Positions 8,092 through 16,325 are shown, numbered from the stretch's first letter. The stretch: DNA of 64,000 bases from UBA6170 sp034429975 (GCA_034429975.1 DAOUFM010000047.1:22430-86429); one strand, 5' to 3'. Notes: a model not told the origin generated them from the letters alone. Translations and numbers: made by a program.

Positions 8092-9552
8092 ATGGGGTCA
8101 AATATGATTTCTAATCTGGATATTTTAGCGATTGTCCCTGAATTGTTAATCCTGGCATTGATCGCCGTAGTGATGGTGGCTGATGTTTTCAAAAAGAAAG
8201 CAGACAAGACAAATACAATCAGTTGGTTAAGTTTTTTCGGATTGACAGTGATTATTGTTTTGAATATTTTGTTGTTTTCTCCTGCCAAAAATCCTTTTAC
8301 AGCCTGGGGGGGAATGATAAAAGTTGATGCAGCCAGTTTCACTTTTCAAATGATCATTATGATTGGTGCTGCAATAACGGTCTTATTTTCCATGAACCAT
8401 GATGGGGTGTGTAACAAGGGTGAATATTATGCCATGCTTTTGCTGAGCGTAATTGGTATGAGCATGATGGCAGCTTCAACAAACATTGTTATCCTCTACT
8501 TAGCGATTGAAACTACCGCACTTCCACTTTATGTTTTAGTTGGATTTTTAACAAAAAACAGCCTTTCTCTAGAAAGCGGTTTGAAATATTTTCTATTTGG
8601 CGCAGTTACCTCTGCAGTCTTACTGTACGGTTTTAGCCTTCTGTATGGTTTTAGTGGTAGTACTGATTTTTCCGGGATTTTGGCTGCCATTCAAGGTGGA
8701 AAATTCTCACCCGGCCTTTTGGTCTTGATCTTATTGCTGGTTGTGGTTGGCTTTGGAGCAAAAATCTCGAGCTTTCCATTTCATTTTTGGGCGCCGGATG
8801 CTTACCAGGGTGCACCAACCCCAATTACTGGTTATCTTTCTACGGCATCCAAGGCAACCGGTTTTGTAGTAATTATGCGATTTATGTTATCCATCTTCGC
8901 GCCTGAACCTGCCAGCTGGTCTTTGTTGTTTGCAATTATGGCAACGGCTTCTATGATTGTTGGTAATTTATTAGCCCTGGTTCAGAAAGATCTTAAGCGG
9001 TTGTTTGCTTATTCCTCGATTGCTCATGCTGGATATATTTTAATCGGGGTCGCATCCGGGACAAATATGGGATTTAGTGCTTCGATGTATTACCTGCTCG
9101 CCTATTTGTTTACCAACCTGGCAGTGTTTGGGGTGATCTTTATTGTTGAAAAAAGAAAAGGATCTACAGATATAGAAGCCTTCAAAGGATTAATGAAACG
9201 TTCACCTGGTTTGGCATTAATATTCCTGATCGCTGTTTTGTCCCTGGCTGGCATTCCCCCCTTTGGAGGTTTCATCAGCAAGGTGCTGGTGTTTATGTCG
9301 GCGGTAGATGCCGGGTTAATCTGGTTATTGATGGTGGGAATTGTTAATTCCATCATAGCACTTTACTACTATCTCACTGTGTTAAGAATTACATTTGCTG
9401 AAAATGACGAAGCAGCAGCTCCGCCCCTATATGCTTCCTGGAAAATTGCTTTGACAGTGTGTGCAGTCGGGATAATTCTATTTGGGATTATTTATTCACC
9501 CTGGTTAAACTGGTTGGACTTTGCCTCTAAAAGTCTCCTGGTGATCCATTGA
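8092..9552 (+). CDS. nuoN: NADH-quinone oxidoreductase subunit N
   Basis: NuoN is the third antiporter-like pump of complex I, placed next to NuoK. The 486-residue product has the TM5 glutamate (AIETTALPLYVLVGF), the TM7 lysine in GFGAKISSFPFHFWAPDAYQG and TPITGYLSTASKATGF, all family signatures. The ATG at 8092 directly abuts the stop of the preceding gene, with GGGAGGTG a few bases upstream as ribosome site. It closes the membrane-arm cluster. No nuoB, C, D, E, F, G or I is present in the window. Confidence 0.95.
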   Translation: MGSNMISNLDILAIVPELLILALIAVVMVADVFKKKADKTNTISWLSFFGLTVIIVLNILLFSPAKNPFTAWGGMIKVDAASFTFQMIIMIGAAITVLFSMNHDGVCNKGEYYAMLLLSVIGMSMMAASTNIVILYLAIETTALPLYVLVGFLTKNSLSLESGLKYFLFGAVTSAVLLYGFSLLYGFSGSTDFSGILAAIQGGKFSPGLLVLILLLVVVGFGAKISSFPFHFWAPDAYQGAPTPITGYLSTASKATGFVVIMRFMLSIFAPEPASWSLLFAIMATASMIVGNLLALVQKDLKRLFAYSSIAHAGYILIGVASGTNMGFSASMYYLLAYLFTNLAVFGVIFIVEKRKGSTDIEAFKGLMKRSPGLALIFLIAVLSLAGIPPFGGFISKVLVFMSAVDAGLIWLLMVGIVNSIIALYYYLTVLRITFAENDEAAAPPLYASWKIALTVCAVGIILFGIIYSPWLNWLDFASKSLLVIH

Positions 9553-9577
9553 TCCGAATTTTTGATTATGATATAAT
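9549..9577 (+). promoter_or_regulatory. Promoter of the Fo ATP synthase genes, likely leaderless
   Basis: TTGATC at 9549-9554 and a perfect TATAAT at 9572-9577 are separated by 17 bases. The ATG of the next gene lies at 9586, eight bases after the -10 box. Transcription should therefore begin within about two bases of the start codon, and there is no ribosome site, so the mRNA is probably leaderless. The -35 box overlaps the stop region of nuoN. Confidence 0.65.
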
Positions 9578-9585
9578 TTGCGAAT

Positions 9586-9894
9586 ATGCTGCCAGAGAAG
9601 CCTCCCCGTGTGGATCCAAAAACAAAAATTTTCAACTTGACCCTCGCGAGCGTGGTGGCACAGGTAGGTTGTTTGACCCTGGTTATCATTTTAGGTGCCA
9701 TTTTAGGGGGTCTTTGGTTGGATAATCATTATCAATCGAAACCTATTTTTACTGTGGGATTATTGGTTGTCAGCATCCCAGTTTCTTTAGCAGTCATGAT
9801 TTTTGTTGTTCGTTTCGCAACTTCCAAAATTAAAGTTAAGCAAACACATCTCGATAATGAATCAAAGGAGACAAATCTTGGAAAATACTCGTAA
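9586..9894 (+). CDS. AtpZ/AtpI-type ATP synthase accessory membrane protein
   Basis: The 102-residue protein has two transmembrane helices with the pattern LGAILGGLWLDNHYQSKPIFTVG, typical of the ATPase_gene1 (AtpZ) family found at the head of ATP synthase operons. Proposed roles of this family are in c-ring assembly or Mg2+/Ca2+ supply; neither can be shown here. It has no ribosome site and lies just after a strong promoter, suggesting a leaderless first gene. Its end overlaps the start of atpB. Confidence 0.8.
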   Translation: MLPEKPPRVDPKTKIFNLTLASVVAQVGCLTLVIILGAILGGLWLDNHYQSKPIFTVGLLVVSIPVSLAVMIFVVRFATSKIKVKQTHLDNESKETNLGKYS

Positions 9895-10852
9895 GTGGCG
9901 TTGGGGTGTTTATCGTTGGTGGGTTCTTGGTTTTATTATTCTTTCGATTCTCGCTCTTTCTTTTATTGCTAAACCAATACAACCTCATATTCAAGTTGCT
10001 CCGGAAAGAATTTTCCTGGAACCAATTTTTACCTTACCGGTGATTGGCGATTTTTATCTGGTTAATACGCTCCCTGCTTTGTTGCTGGTGGATTTAATCA
10101 TTATTGTTTTAGCACTTTTCGTTCGCAAAGGTCTTCAGGGAGGTAATTTGGTTCCCAAAGGGGTATCAGCAATATTTGAAATGCTGGTAGAAGCCTTATA
10201 TAACCTGACCGAGACTTCAGCAGGAAAATATACAAAACAAATCTTCCCTTGGTTTGCAACTATTTTTGTTTTGGTCCTGGTTGCAAATCTAACAAAATTA
10301 CTTCCCGGTTTTGAAACGATTGGCTTCATGCATCCTAATGAACACGGATTTGTTACGAAAAGTATCGGTGGAAATTGGGATATCCTCACTCCGGAAGTTG
10401 CTCATGCGGGAGATGGATTCGTTGTGACACCTTTCTTCAGAGGTTTGTCGACAGACCTGAACTTTACAGTCGCCCTGGCATTGATTTCAGTTATTATGAC
10501 TCAGGTTATTGGAGTCCGGGCACAGGGGATGCGCTATTTTACGAAATTCGTTAACTTCACGACCATGTTCAAAAAACCTGCTCTGGGGTTTATGGATTTC
10601 ATCGTTGGGCTTCTGGAACTGATTTCAGAATTAGCCAAAGTATTATCCTTTGCATTTCGTCTTTTTGGTGTAATGTTTTCTGGCACTGTATTGGTAGCCC
10701 TGGTTGGGGCAATGGTGCCGGTGTTTGTTCCATCTTTGATTTATATGTTTGAATTATTTATGGGTGTTATCCAGGCATTCGTGTTTGGTATGTTAACTTT
10801 AGTTTTTATGGCTCAGGCAACACAAGGTCATGGCGAACATGACGATCATTAA
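9878..10852 (+). CDS. atpB: ATP synthase Fo subunit a
   Basis: Subunit a forms the two proton half-channels facing the c-ring. The essential arginine is present in the penultimate helix (LSFAFRLFGVMFSGT), although the usual Asn after LFG is Val. The frame is open from 9803, but the ribosome site AAAGGAG at 9864-9870 points to a TTG start at 9878, giving 324 residues. An ATG at 9857 is the alternative. The start lies inside the end of the upstream gene (17-base overlap). The region between the membrane segments is long, with residues such as GFMHPNEHGF and a His/Asp C-terminal tail (HGEHDDH). Confidence 0.92.
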   Translation: MENTRKWRWGVYRWWVLGFIILSILALSFIAKPIQPHIQVAPERIFLEPIFTLPVIGDFYLVNTLPALLLVDLIIIVLALFVRKGLQGGNLVPKGVSAIFEMLVEALYNLTETSAGKYTKQIFPWFATIFVLVLVANLTKLLPGFETIGFMHPNEHGFVTKSIGGNWDILTPEVAHAGDGFVVTPFFRGLSTDLNFTVALALISVIMTQVIGVRAQGMRYFTKFVNFTTMFKKPALGFMDFIVGLLELISELAKVLSFAFRLFGVMFSGTVLVALVGAMVPVFVPSLIYMFELFMGVIQAFVFGMLTLVFMAQATQGHGEHDDH

Positions 10853-10872
10853 TCATAATTTTTGGAGGAGTA

Positions 10873-11109
10873 ATGACAGGTGATTTAATTCTTGCTGCAA
10901 AATTTATCGGTGCTGGTCTTTCAATGATTGGCGCTTTAGGTGCAGGTATTGGAATTGGTTTAAGCGTTCATGGGGCATTGAATGGCATGGCTCGCAATCC
11001 AGATGCTTATGGTAACCTTTTCACAAACATGATTCTTGGGATCGCATTCTCTGAAGCAATCGCTATTTATTGTTTGGTTATTGCATTCTTAATGTTATTC
11101 GTTCTCTAA
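10873..11109 (+). CDS. atpE: ATP synthase Fo subunit c
   Basis: This 78-residue hairpin protein builds the rotor ring. It has a Gly-rich first helix (GALGAGIGIGLSVHG), the polar loop MARNPDAYG and the second helix with the ion-binding glutamate (GIAFSEAIAIY). Residues that mark sodium-binding c subunits are missing: there is Ile where Gln is expected in helix 1, and Ala instead of Ser/Thr after the glutamate. The ring is therefore predicted to carry protons. It has a GGAGG ribosome site and sits between atpB and the b-delta fusion. Confidence 0.96.
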   Translation: MTGDLILAAKFIGAGLSMIGALGAGIGIGLSVHGALNGMARNPDAYGNLFTNMILGIAFSEAIAIYCLVIAFLMLFVL

Positions 11110-11128
11110 TCGAGGAAAGGAGCCAACC

Positions 11129-11866
11129 TTGGAAAAACTTGGAATTAATTTAGGTTTTTTGCTCGTACAAGTCATCAATTTTGCGATCATCTATATTGTG
11201 TTAAAAGCCTGGATTTTTGGTCCAGTCACAAAAATGCTGGAAGACCGGCGGGTTAAAATTGCCCAGGGACTTGAAGACGCAAGAATTGCAGCTGATGCGC
11301 GGGCAACCGCAGAAAAAGCAGCGGACAAAATCATTTCCGATGCTCAGGTGAAAGCCAATGACATTATTCGGGAAACAACTATGCGGGCTGAAGCAATCCA
11401 AAAAGAAATGGTTGTTGAAGCAAAACAAGGGCTTGAAAAACAAAAAGAAAACGCTCTGGCTGAAGTTGAAGAAGAACGAGTCAGATTATTGAGTGAAATG
11501 CGTGGAGATGTATCAGCAATTGCAATTGCAGCCGCTCAAAAACTGATTGGTGAAGCTTTAGATGAAAAAAGACAACGGTCCTTATTATCTGAATTCTTCA
11601 GCGGTGTAAAAAATGGGAAACTTGTTGTGATTGATGATCAAACGATAGAAGGTGTTGCTGCGGAAGTAACCAGTGCTTTACCTCTCACTCCTGAGGAACA
11701 AAACACTGTAAAGAAAGATATTCTCACCAAAATTGGAGACACAGGTAGTATTAGTTTCAGAGTTAACCCATCCATCCTGGGTGGTTTGGTTGTAAAAGTT
11801 GGTGACCGGGTCATTGATGGATCATTAGTTAATCAATTAGCGAACCTCCAACGATCGTTACAATAA
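11129..11866 (+). CDS. atpF: ATP synthase subunit b fused to the C-terminal domain of subunit delta
   Basis: The 245-residue protein starts with TTG at 11129 after the ribosome site AAAGGAG. Residues 5-30 are one membrane helix. Residues 30-165 form the long charged helix of the peripheral stalk (b subunit). Residues about 166-245 match the C-terminal domain of delta/OSCP (LPLTPEEQN, then NPSILGGLVVKVGDRVIDGSL). The N-terminal six-helix bundle of delta, which binds the alpha subunit, is not present. Full b-delta fusions are known in mycobacteria; this one is shorter. It is the last gene of the Fo block; atpA, G, D and C are not in the window. Confidence 0.9.
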   Translation: MEKLGINLGFLLVQVINFAIIYIVLKAWIFGPVTKMLEDRRVKIAQGLEDARIAADARATAEKAADKIISDAQVKANDIIRETTMRAEAIQKEMVVEAKQGLEKQKENALAEVEEERVRLLSEMRGDVSAIAIAAAQKLIGEALDEKRQRSLLSEFFSGVKNGKLVVIDDQTIEGVAAEVTSALPLTPEEQNTVKKDILTKIGDTGSISFRVNPSILGGLVVKVGDRVIDGSLVNQLANLQRSLQ

Positions 11867-11887
11867 TTGGTTGAGATAAACTATAAT
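11858..11887 (+). promoter_or_regulatory. Candidate promoter for the MurE-like gene
   Basis: A perfect TATAAT at 11882-11887 lies 18 bases after a weak TTACAA at 11858-11863, overlapping the end of the b-delta gene. The downstream gene starts at 11926. The start site would fall inside the hairpin described next, so the two elements may interfere with each other. Confidence 0.4.
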
Positions 11888-11922
11888 GAGGTTGGTGGGT
11901 CTTTCCTTCCAACCTCTTTTAT
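11888..11922 (+). terminator. Rho-independent terminator after the Fo genes
   Basis: GAGGTTGG at 11888-11895 pairs with CCAACCTC at 11909-11916 (8 bp, 13-base loop) and is followed by TTTT. It sits between the b-delta fusion and the MurE-like gene and ends three bases before the next start codon. Confidence 0.7.
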
Positions 11923-11925
11923 TAA

Positions 11926-13503
11926 ATGGATATGTTAAAGAAAAATTTAAAAACTATTTTAGAAAATATACCACTTCATTATCGATCTACTGAACGGGCT
12001 CTTGATGTTCTGGTAACCGGGATTCAATACGATTCCAGGGAAGTAAATTCAGGGCATATTTTCGTCGCCTTAGAGGGGGGAAATGTTGATGGACATTTAT
12101 ATATAGAATCCGCGGTTAATAAAGGTGCTGCAGCAATTGTTGGAACTCAGGAAGTAAGAAAATGGAATCGATTGCCTGTGCCCTATTTACAATTTGCAAA
12201 CGCGAGAGAAGCTCTGGCTTACTTGTCAGCCAGTTATTATGATTACCCTTCCCGTTCGATGGTTTTAATTGGAGTAACTGGTACGGATGGAAAAACAACC
12301 ACATCCAATTTCATTTATCAAATTTTACGTACTGCTGGTTTAAAAGCCGGCATGATCTCAACAGTCAATGCTCAAATCGGAGATGAAATATTGGATACAG
12401 GGTTTCATGTGACCACACCGGAAGCGCCTGCTGTTCAATATTATTTATGGAAAATGAAAGAAGCCGGCCTAACACATGTTGTCCTCGAAGCTACCTCACA
12501 CGGGTTGGCACAACAGCGAGTGGTTGGTTGTGATTTTGATATCGCAGTGGTTACCAATATTACCCATGAACATCTGGATTATCATGGTTCCTATCAGGAA
12601 TATTTGCGAGCTAAAGGATTGTTGTTTGAATCCTTGACTAAAACGCCTGTAAAAGAATTTTTCCAAAAAAAAATTGCCGTTCTAAATAAAGACGATCAAT
12701 CTTTTGATTATTTGACGAAAATTACTCAGGTAGAACAAATCCATTATTCAATTGCTGACAAAACCGATATTTGGACTCAAAATGTTCGCATAGAACCTGA
12801 AGGCTCTCATTTTACAGCCTGTGGAAATGACTTTACCGTCGAAGTTTATACCCATTTGCCAGGGGAGTTCAATATCTCAAATGCTCTGGCAGGCTTATCA
12901 ACTGGTATTTTCGGCCTCCAGCTTGAACCTGAAGTTGCTGCGAGAGGAATTGAAAATATGCGCTATGTTCCAGGCAGGATGGAACAAATTCGCTTGGGAC
13001 AAAACTTCCAGGCGATTGTTGATTTTGCTCACACTCCGAAAGCATTAGAAAAAGCAATCCTGACTGTTAAGAAAATAACCAAAGGTAGGGTAATCGCAAT
13101 TTTCGGGTCTGCCGGATTGAGGGATCGGCTCAAACGAAGGATGATGGCAGAAACGTCTGCCCAACTGGCGGATATCACCATTATTACGGCGGAAGATCCT
13201 CGAACAGAATCGTTAGATGCTATCCTGGCTGAGATGCAAAAAGCCGCTGAAGAGCAGGGGGCTGTTCTTGGGAAAACGCTTTTCATTGTACCGGATCGTG
13301 GCAGGGCAATCGAATTAGGCGTTGAAATTGCGCAACCCGGGGATGTCGTCATGCCTTGTGGGAAGGGACATGAACAATCCATGTGTTTTGGAGAAGAAGA
13401 GTATCTCTGGGATGATCGGACAGCTATGAAGGCCGCTTTATCCAAATTGTTAAATATTCCTGGACCTGAAATGCCTTATTTACCTACCAGAGATCAATTT
13501 TGA
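11926..13503 (+). CDS. murE: MurE-family UDP-MurNAc-tripeptide synthetase
   Basis: MurE ligases add the third amino acid to UDP-MurNAc-L-Ala-D-Glu in the cytoplasm. The 525-residue product has the ATP-binding loop GVTGTDGKTTT (Asp where Asn is usual), the TTPEAP motif, the LEATSHGL motif (usually EVSSHGL), NITHEHLDYHGS, and a C-terminal GKGHEQ. In meso-diaminopimelate-adding enzymes a DNPR motif recognises the amino acid; here the equivalent reads AEDPRTES, so the amino acid added is uncertain. There is no clear ribosome site before the ATG at 11926. A second ATG lies six bases on. Confidence 0.85.
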   Translation: MDMLKKNLKTILENIPLHYRSTERALDVLVTGIQYDSREVNSGHIFVALEGGNVDGHLYIESAVNKGAAAIVGTQEVRKWNRLPVPYLQFANAREALAYLSASYYDYPSRSMVLIGVTGTDGKTTTSNFIYQILRTAGLKAGMISTVNAQIGDEILDTGFHVTTPEAPAVQYYLWKMKEAGLTHVVLEATSHGLAQQRVVGCDFDIAVVTNITHEHLDYHGSYQEYLRAKGLLFESLTKTPVKEFFQKKIAVLNKDDQSFDYLTKITQVEQIHYSIADKTDIWTQNVRIEPEGSHFTACGNDFTVEVYTHLPGEFNISNALAGLSTGIFGLQLEPEVAARGIENMRYVPGRMEQIRLGQNFQAIVDFAHTPKALEKAILTVKKITKGRVIAIFGSAGLRDRLKRRMMAETSAQLADITIITAEDPRTESLDAILAEMQKAAEEQGAVLGKTLFIVPDRGRAIELGVEIAQPGDVVMPCGKGHEQSMCFGEEEYLWDDRTAMKAALSKLLNIPGPEMPYLPTRDQF

Positions 13504-13513
13504 TTGAAATTTG

Positions 13514-13551
13514 AAAAACAGCTCTGGATTTCCAGAGCTGTTATTTTATTT
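13514..13551. terminator. Bidirectional terminator between murE and pnp
   Basis: AACAGCTCTGG at 13517-13527 pairs with CCAGAGCTGTT at 13532-13542 (11 bp, 4-base loop). T-rich DNA follows on the plus side and A-rich DNA precedes it, so it can serve both convergent genes. Confidence 0.85.
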
Positions 13552-15804
13552 TTAGTAACGGTTTTGACCACCACGATTATTGGGACGACGATCCCGATTC
13601 CCGCCTCGATCGTTTCGATCACCACGGTTGCGATCATTACCACGTTGGTGACCACCAGGTCTTCCCCCAGAGGGTTTCCCACCACGGTCGTGTTCTTTCG
13701 CTTCTTCGACTGTCCAGCCCTCCAATACTGCCTGACGGGACAATCTGATTTTTCCATTACTGTCGATATCCGTGATCATGACAGTGATTTCATCGCCAAC
13801 ACTGACAACATCTTCCACTGAATTCACGCGTTCGGTGTCTAATTGAGAGATGTGAACCATCCCGTCGGTACCGGGGATAATTTCCACGAACGCTCCAAAA
13901 TCGACCACACGGACGACTTTGCCGGTGTAAATTCTACCAATTTGGGGTGTCTCAATGAGAGATTCAATCCGCTCGCGGGCAACATCAGCTCCATAACCTT
14001 CGGGTGCAGCAATGTACACACTACCGTCTTCACCAATATCAATTTTTGTGTTGGTTTCTTCCTGTAAAGCACGAATGTTTTTACCACCGGGACCAATAAT
14101 TGCGCCAATTTTATCCACTGGAATTTTCACAATAGTAATTTTTGGTGCATGTGGTTTCAAAGCTGTGTTTGGTACAGGAATGACCTCAAGCATTTTATCG
14201 AGAATGAATAGTCTGGCGTTGTAGGCTTGTTTGAGGGCTTGGGACATGATTTCGGGTGTAATACCAGAGATTTTGATATCCATTTGCAAAGCGGTAATTC
14301 CAGCTGTTGTTCCAGCTACTTTGAAGTCCATGTCACCCAGATGATCTTCAAGGCCCTGGATGTCCGTTAAAATAGCATATTGATCGCCTTCTTTGATCAA
14401 TCCCATCGCAACGCCTGCTACAGGAGCTTTAATTGGTACTCCGGTGTCCATTAATGCTAATGTAGAACCACAAACTGATGCCATGGAACTGGAGCCATTA
14501 GATGCGAGAATTTCGCTTACCAACCGAATGGTGTAAGGGAATTCAGATTCTTCTGGGATCACCGGAACAAGCGCACGCTCTGCTAATGCTCCGTGACCTA
14601 TTTCCCGGCGGGATTGACCCCGTAAAGGCTTAACTTCTCCCGTAGAATAAGGTGGAAAATTGTAATGGTGCATGTAACGTTTGTTTTCAACCGGCGCTAA
14701 GGTGTCAATCTCTTGCGCTTCTCTGGGAGTCCCGAGAGTAGCTAAGGTTAGCGCCTGGGTTTCACCGCGGGTAAAGATTGCAGAACCGTGAGCTCTGGGG
14801 CTGAAGCCAACTTCACACCAAATTGGACGGATTTCCTCATGGTTTCTCCCATCCGGGCGAATATCTAAATCGAGAATTCTTTTACGAACTGCACGGCGAT
14901 AACTGACTTCAAACGCATCGGCAACGGCAGGCTTGAGTGTTTCATCTTCGCTAGCGAATTCTTCCAACATTTTCTCTTTTAGAACATCAATCGCATCATT
15001 TAATTCAGCTTTAGTGTGTGGAGTAGCCAATGCTTTTTCAATGTCGGCTGATACCAGTTCTCCAACCCTGGAAACCAGGTTTTCATCTGCTGGGAATAAA
15101 GGTACGGTTGCTTTCGGTTTCCCAATCTCGGCTGCCATCTGAATTTGGACATCAATAATTGGTTGAATGGCCTGATGAGCAAATTCGAGCGCTGCGACCA
15201 TCACGTCATCAGATATTTCATTGGCTCCACATTCCACCATCGAAATGGCTTCTTTTGTTCCGGCAACACGAAGATCTAAATCAGATTCTTCCATTTGCTG
15301 AAAAGTTGGATTGGCAATAAATTTTCCGTCAATTCTTGCTACTCGTACGGCACCAATAGGGCCATTCCAGGGGATATCTGAAATGGTCAAGGCCGCCGAC
15401 GCAGCAATAATTCCTAAAATATCGAGTGGGTTTACCCCATCAGAGGAGAAAGAGACCATGATAATCTGGACGGCATTGCGCATATCCTTATTAAATAATG
15501 GCCGAATGGGGCGATCCGTTAATCTCGCCAATAAAATGGCTTCGGTGCTAGGTCTTCCTTCTCTGCGGAAGAATGATCCGGGGATTTTTCCCCCAGCATA
15601 TAAACGTTCTTCATAATCAATGGTTAACGGAAAGAAGTCAGTGCTTTCTTTTGGTTGTTTGTCCATCGTTGCTGCAGCAAACATCATTGTTTCTCCACAA
15701 GTGACTGTTACTGCTCCACCAGCTTGTAAGGCAAGCTTACCAGTTTCAATGGTAATATTTGTTTCCCCCATGGGGACACTATAAGATTTACTTTCGGGTT
15801 TCAT
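13552..15804 (-). CDS. pnp: Polyribonucleotide nucleotidyltransferase (PNPase)
   Basis: PNPase degrades RNA 3' to 5' by phosphorolysis and acts in mRNA turnover. The 750-residue protein has two RNase PH-like domains (roughly 1-230 and 300-540) and the catalytic region GDMDFKVAGTTAGITALQMD. A KH domain (around 555-615, IGAIIGPGGKNIRALQ) and an S1 domain (around 620-690) follow. The C-terminus is a Gly/Arg/Asp/Asn-rich tail of about 45 residues starting GGKPSGGRPGG, likely an extra RNA-binding region. It lies 145 bases after rpsO on the same strand, the classic rpsO-pnp arrangement, with a structured spacer. Confidence 0.97.
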   Translation of the reverse strand: MKPESKSYSVPMGETNITIETGKLALQAGGAVTVTCGETMMFAAATMDKQPKESTDFFPLTIDYEERLYAGGKIPGSFFRREGRPSTEAILLARLTDRPIRPLFNKDMRNAVQIIMVSFSSDGVNPLDILGIIAASAALTISDIPWNGPIGAVRVARIDGKFIANPTFQQMEESDLDLRVAGTKEAISMVECGANEISDDVMVAALEFAHQAIQPIIDVQIQMAAEIGKPKATVPLFPADENLVSRVGELVSADIEKALATPHTKAELNDAIDVLKEKMLEEFASEDETLKPAVADAFEVSYRRAVRKRILDLDIRPDGRNHEEIRPIWCEVGFSPRAHGSAIFTRGETQALTLATLGTPREAQEIDTLAPVENKRYMHHYNFPPYSTGEVKPLRGQSRREIGHGALAERALVPVIPEESEFPYTIRLVSEILASNGSSSMASVCGSTLALMDTGVPIKAPVAGVAMGLIKEGDQYAILTDIQGLEDHLGDMDFKVAGTTAGITALQMDIKISGITPEIMSQALKQAYNARLFILDKMLEVIPVPNTALKPHAPKITIVKIPVDKIGAIIGPGGKNIRALQEETNTKIDIGEDGSVYIAAPEGYGADVARERIESLIETPQIGRIYTGKVVRVVDFGAFVEIIPGTDGMVHISQLDTERVNSVEDVVSVGDEITVMITDIDSNGKIRLSRQAVLEGWTVEEAKEHDRGGKPSGGRPGGHQRGNDRNRGDRNDRGGNRDRRPNNRGGQNRY

Positions 15805-15949
15805 AATCCTTCCCTTATAAAAAATTCCCGCCAGGTTAGGAACTGAAAATTATCCAGAACGCGATATGTTCTGAACAGGTTTCAAATCCCAACCGGCGAG
15901 TTGATACAAAGAAATGGGAAAGCAATAGCCTTCCCATTTTCCTGATTAT
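15805..15949 (-). promoter_or_regulatory. Structured rpsO-pnp spacer with an attenuator-like hairpin
   Basis: Read on the minus strand, ATGGGAA pairs with TTTCCCAT (15914-15937) and is followed by a T-rich stretch, resembling a weak terminator after rpsO. Further on, CAGAAC pairs with GTTCTG (15855-15873), and a flanking CGCC/GGCG-plus-GGTT/AACC pairing encloses it just before the pnp ribosome site. Such a leader would suit the PNPase autoregulation known from other bacteria. Function here is inferred. Confidence 0.5.
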
Positions 15950-16222
15950 CTATTTTGCTCGTAGATTTAATTTTTCGACCAGAGTAGTAAAACGTCCGAA
16001 ATCGCTGGCACGTAAGTAAGCCAATAAACGGCGTCTTTTTCCAACCAGTTTTAACAAACCACGGCGTGAGGATTCATCACTTTTATGGACACGCAAGTGT
16101 TCTGTTAATTGGCTAATGCGTTTTGATAACAAGGCTATTTGCACTTCCGGTGAACCAGTATCGCCATCATGGCGAGCAAATTGGTTGACAATCTCGTTTT
16201 TCTCTTCAACTGTTAAAGACAT
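15950..16222 (-). CDS. rpsO: 30S ribosomal protein S15
   Basis: S15 binds 16S rRNA early in assembly of the small-subunit platform. The product has 90 residues, about the usual 89, and carries the family motifs HDGDTGSPEVQ, HxxDxxSRRGL (HKSDESSRRGLLKLVGKRRRLLAYL) and a C-terminal FTTLVEKLNLRAK. The ribosome site AGAAGGAG precedes the ATG. It is the first gene of the rpsO-pnp pair. The upstream leader (16223-16296) can form a CCGGAAGGTTCTGGG-type hairpin, perhaps a site for S15 feedback control. Confidence 0.97.
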   Translation of the reverse strand: MSLTVEEKNEIVNQFARHDGDTGSPEVQIALLSKRISQLTEHLRVHKSDESSRRGLLKLVGKRRRLLAYLRASDFGRFTTLVEKLNLRAK

Positions 16223-16296
16223 GACATATGCTCCTTCTAAATTTCATGCAGGTCTCCTTATACCCAGAACCTTCCGGGAATAGGACCAGTCACTGA

Positions 16297-16325
16297 ATTG
16301 CAATTATATCAATCATTTCAGTCAA
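16297..16325 (-). promoter_or_regulatory. Candidate rpsO promoter
   Basis: On the minus strand TTGACT (16320-16325) is followed after 17 bases by TGCAAT (16297-16302). A perfect TATAAT is also present at 16303-16308, but its spacing to TTGACT is only 11 bases. One of these two -10 boxes probably drives rpsO-pnp. Confidence 0.45.

Noticed and set aside
13029..13445. Minus-strand ORF of 138 codons inside murE
   Set aside because: It lies fully within the well-supported murE frame, has low-complexity Ser-rich composition and no ribosome site.
13504..13821. Plus-strand ORF of 105 codons opposite the pnp 3' end
   Set aside because: It is a mirror of the Gly/Arg-rich tail and S1 domain of pnp on the other strand, with no ribosome site or recognisable domain.
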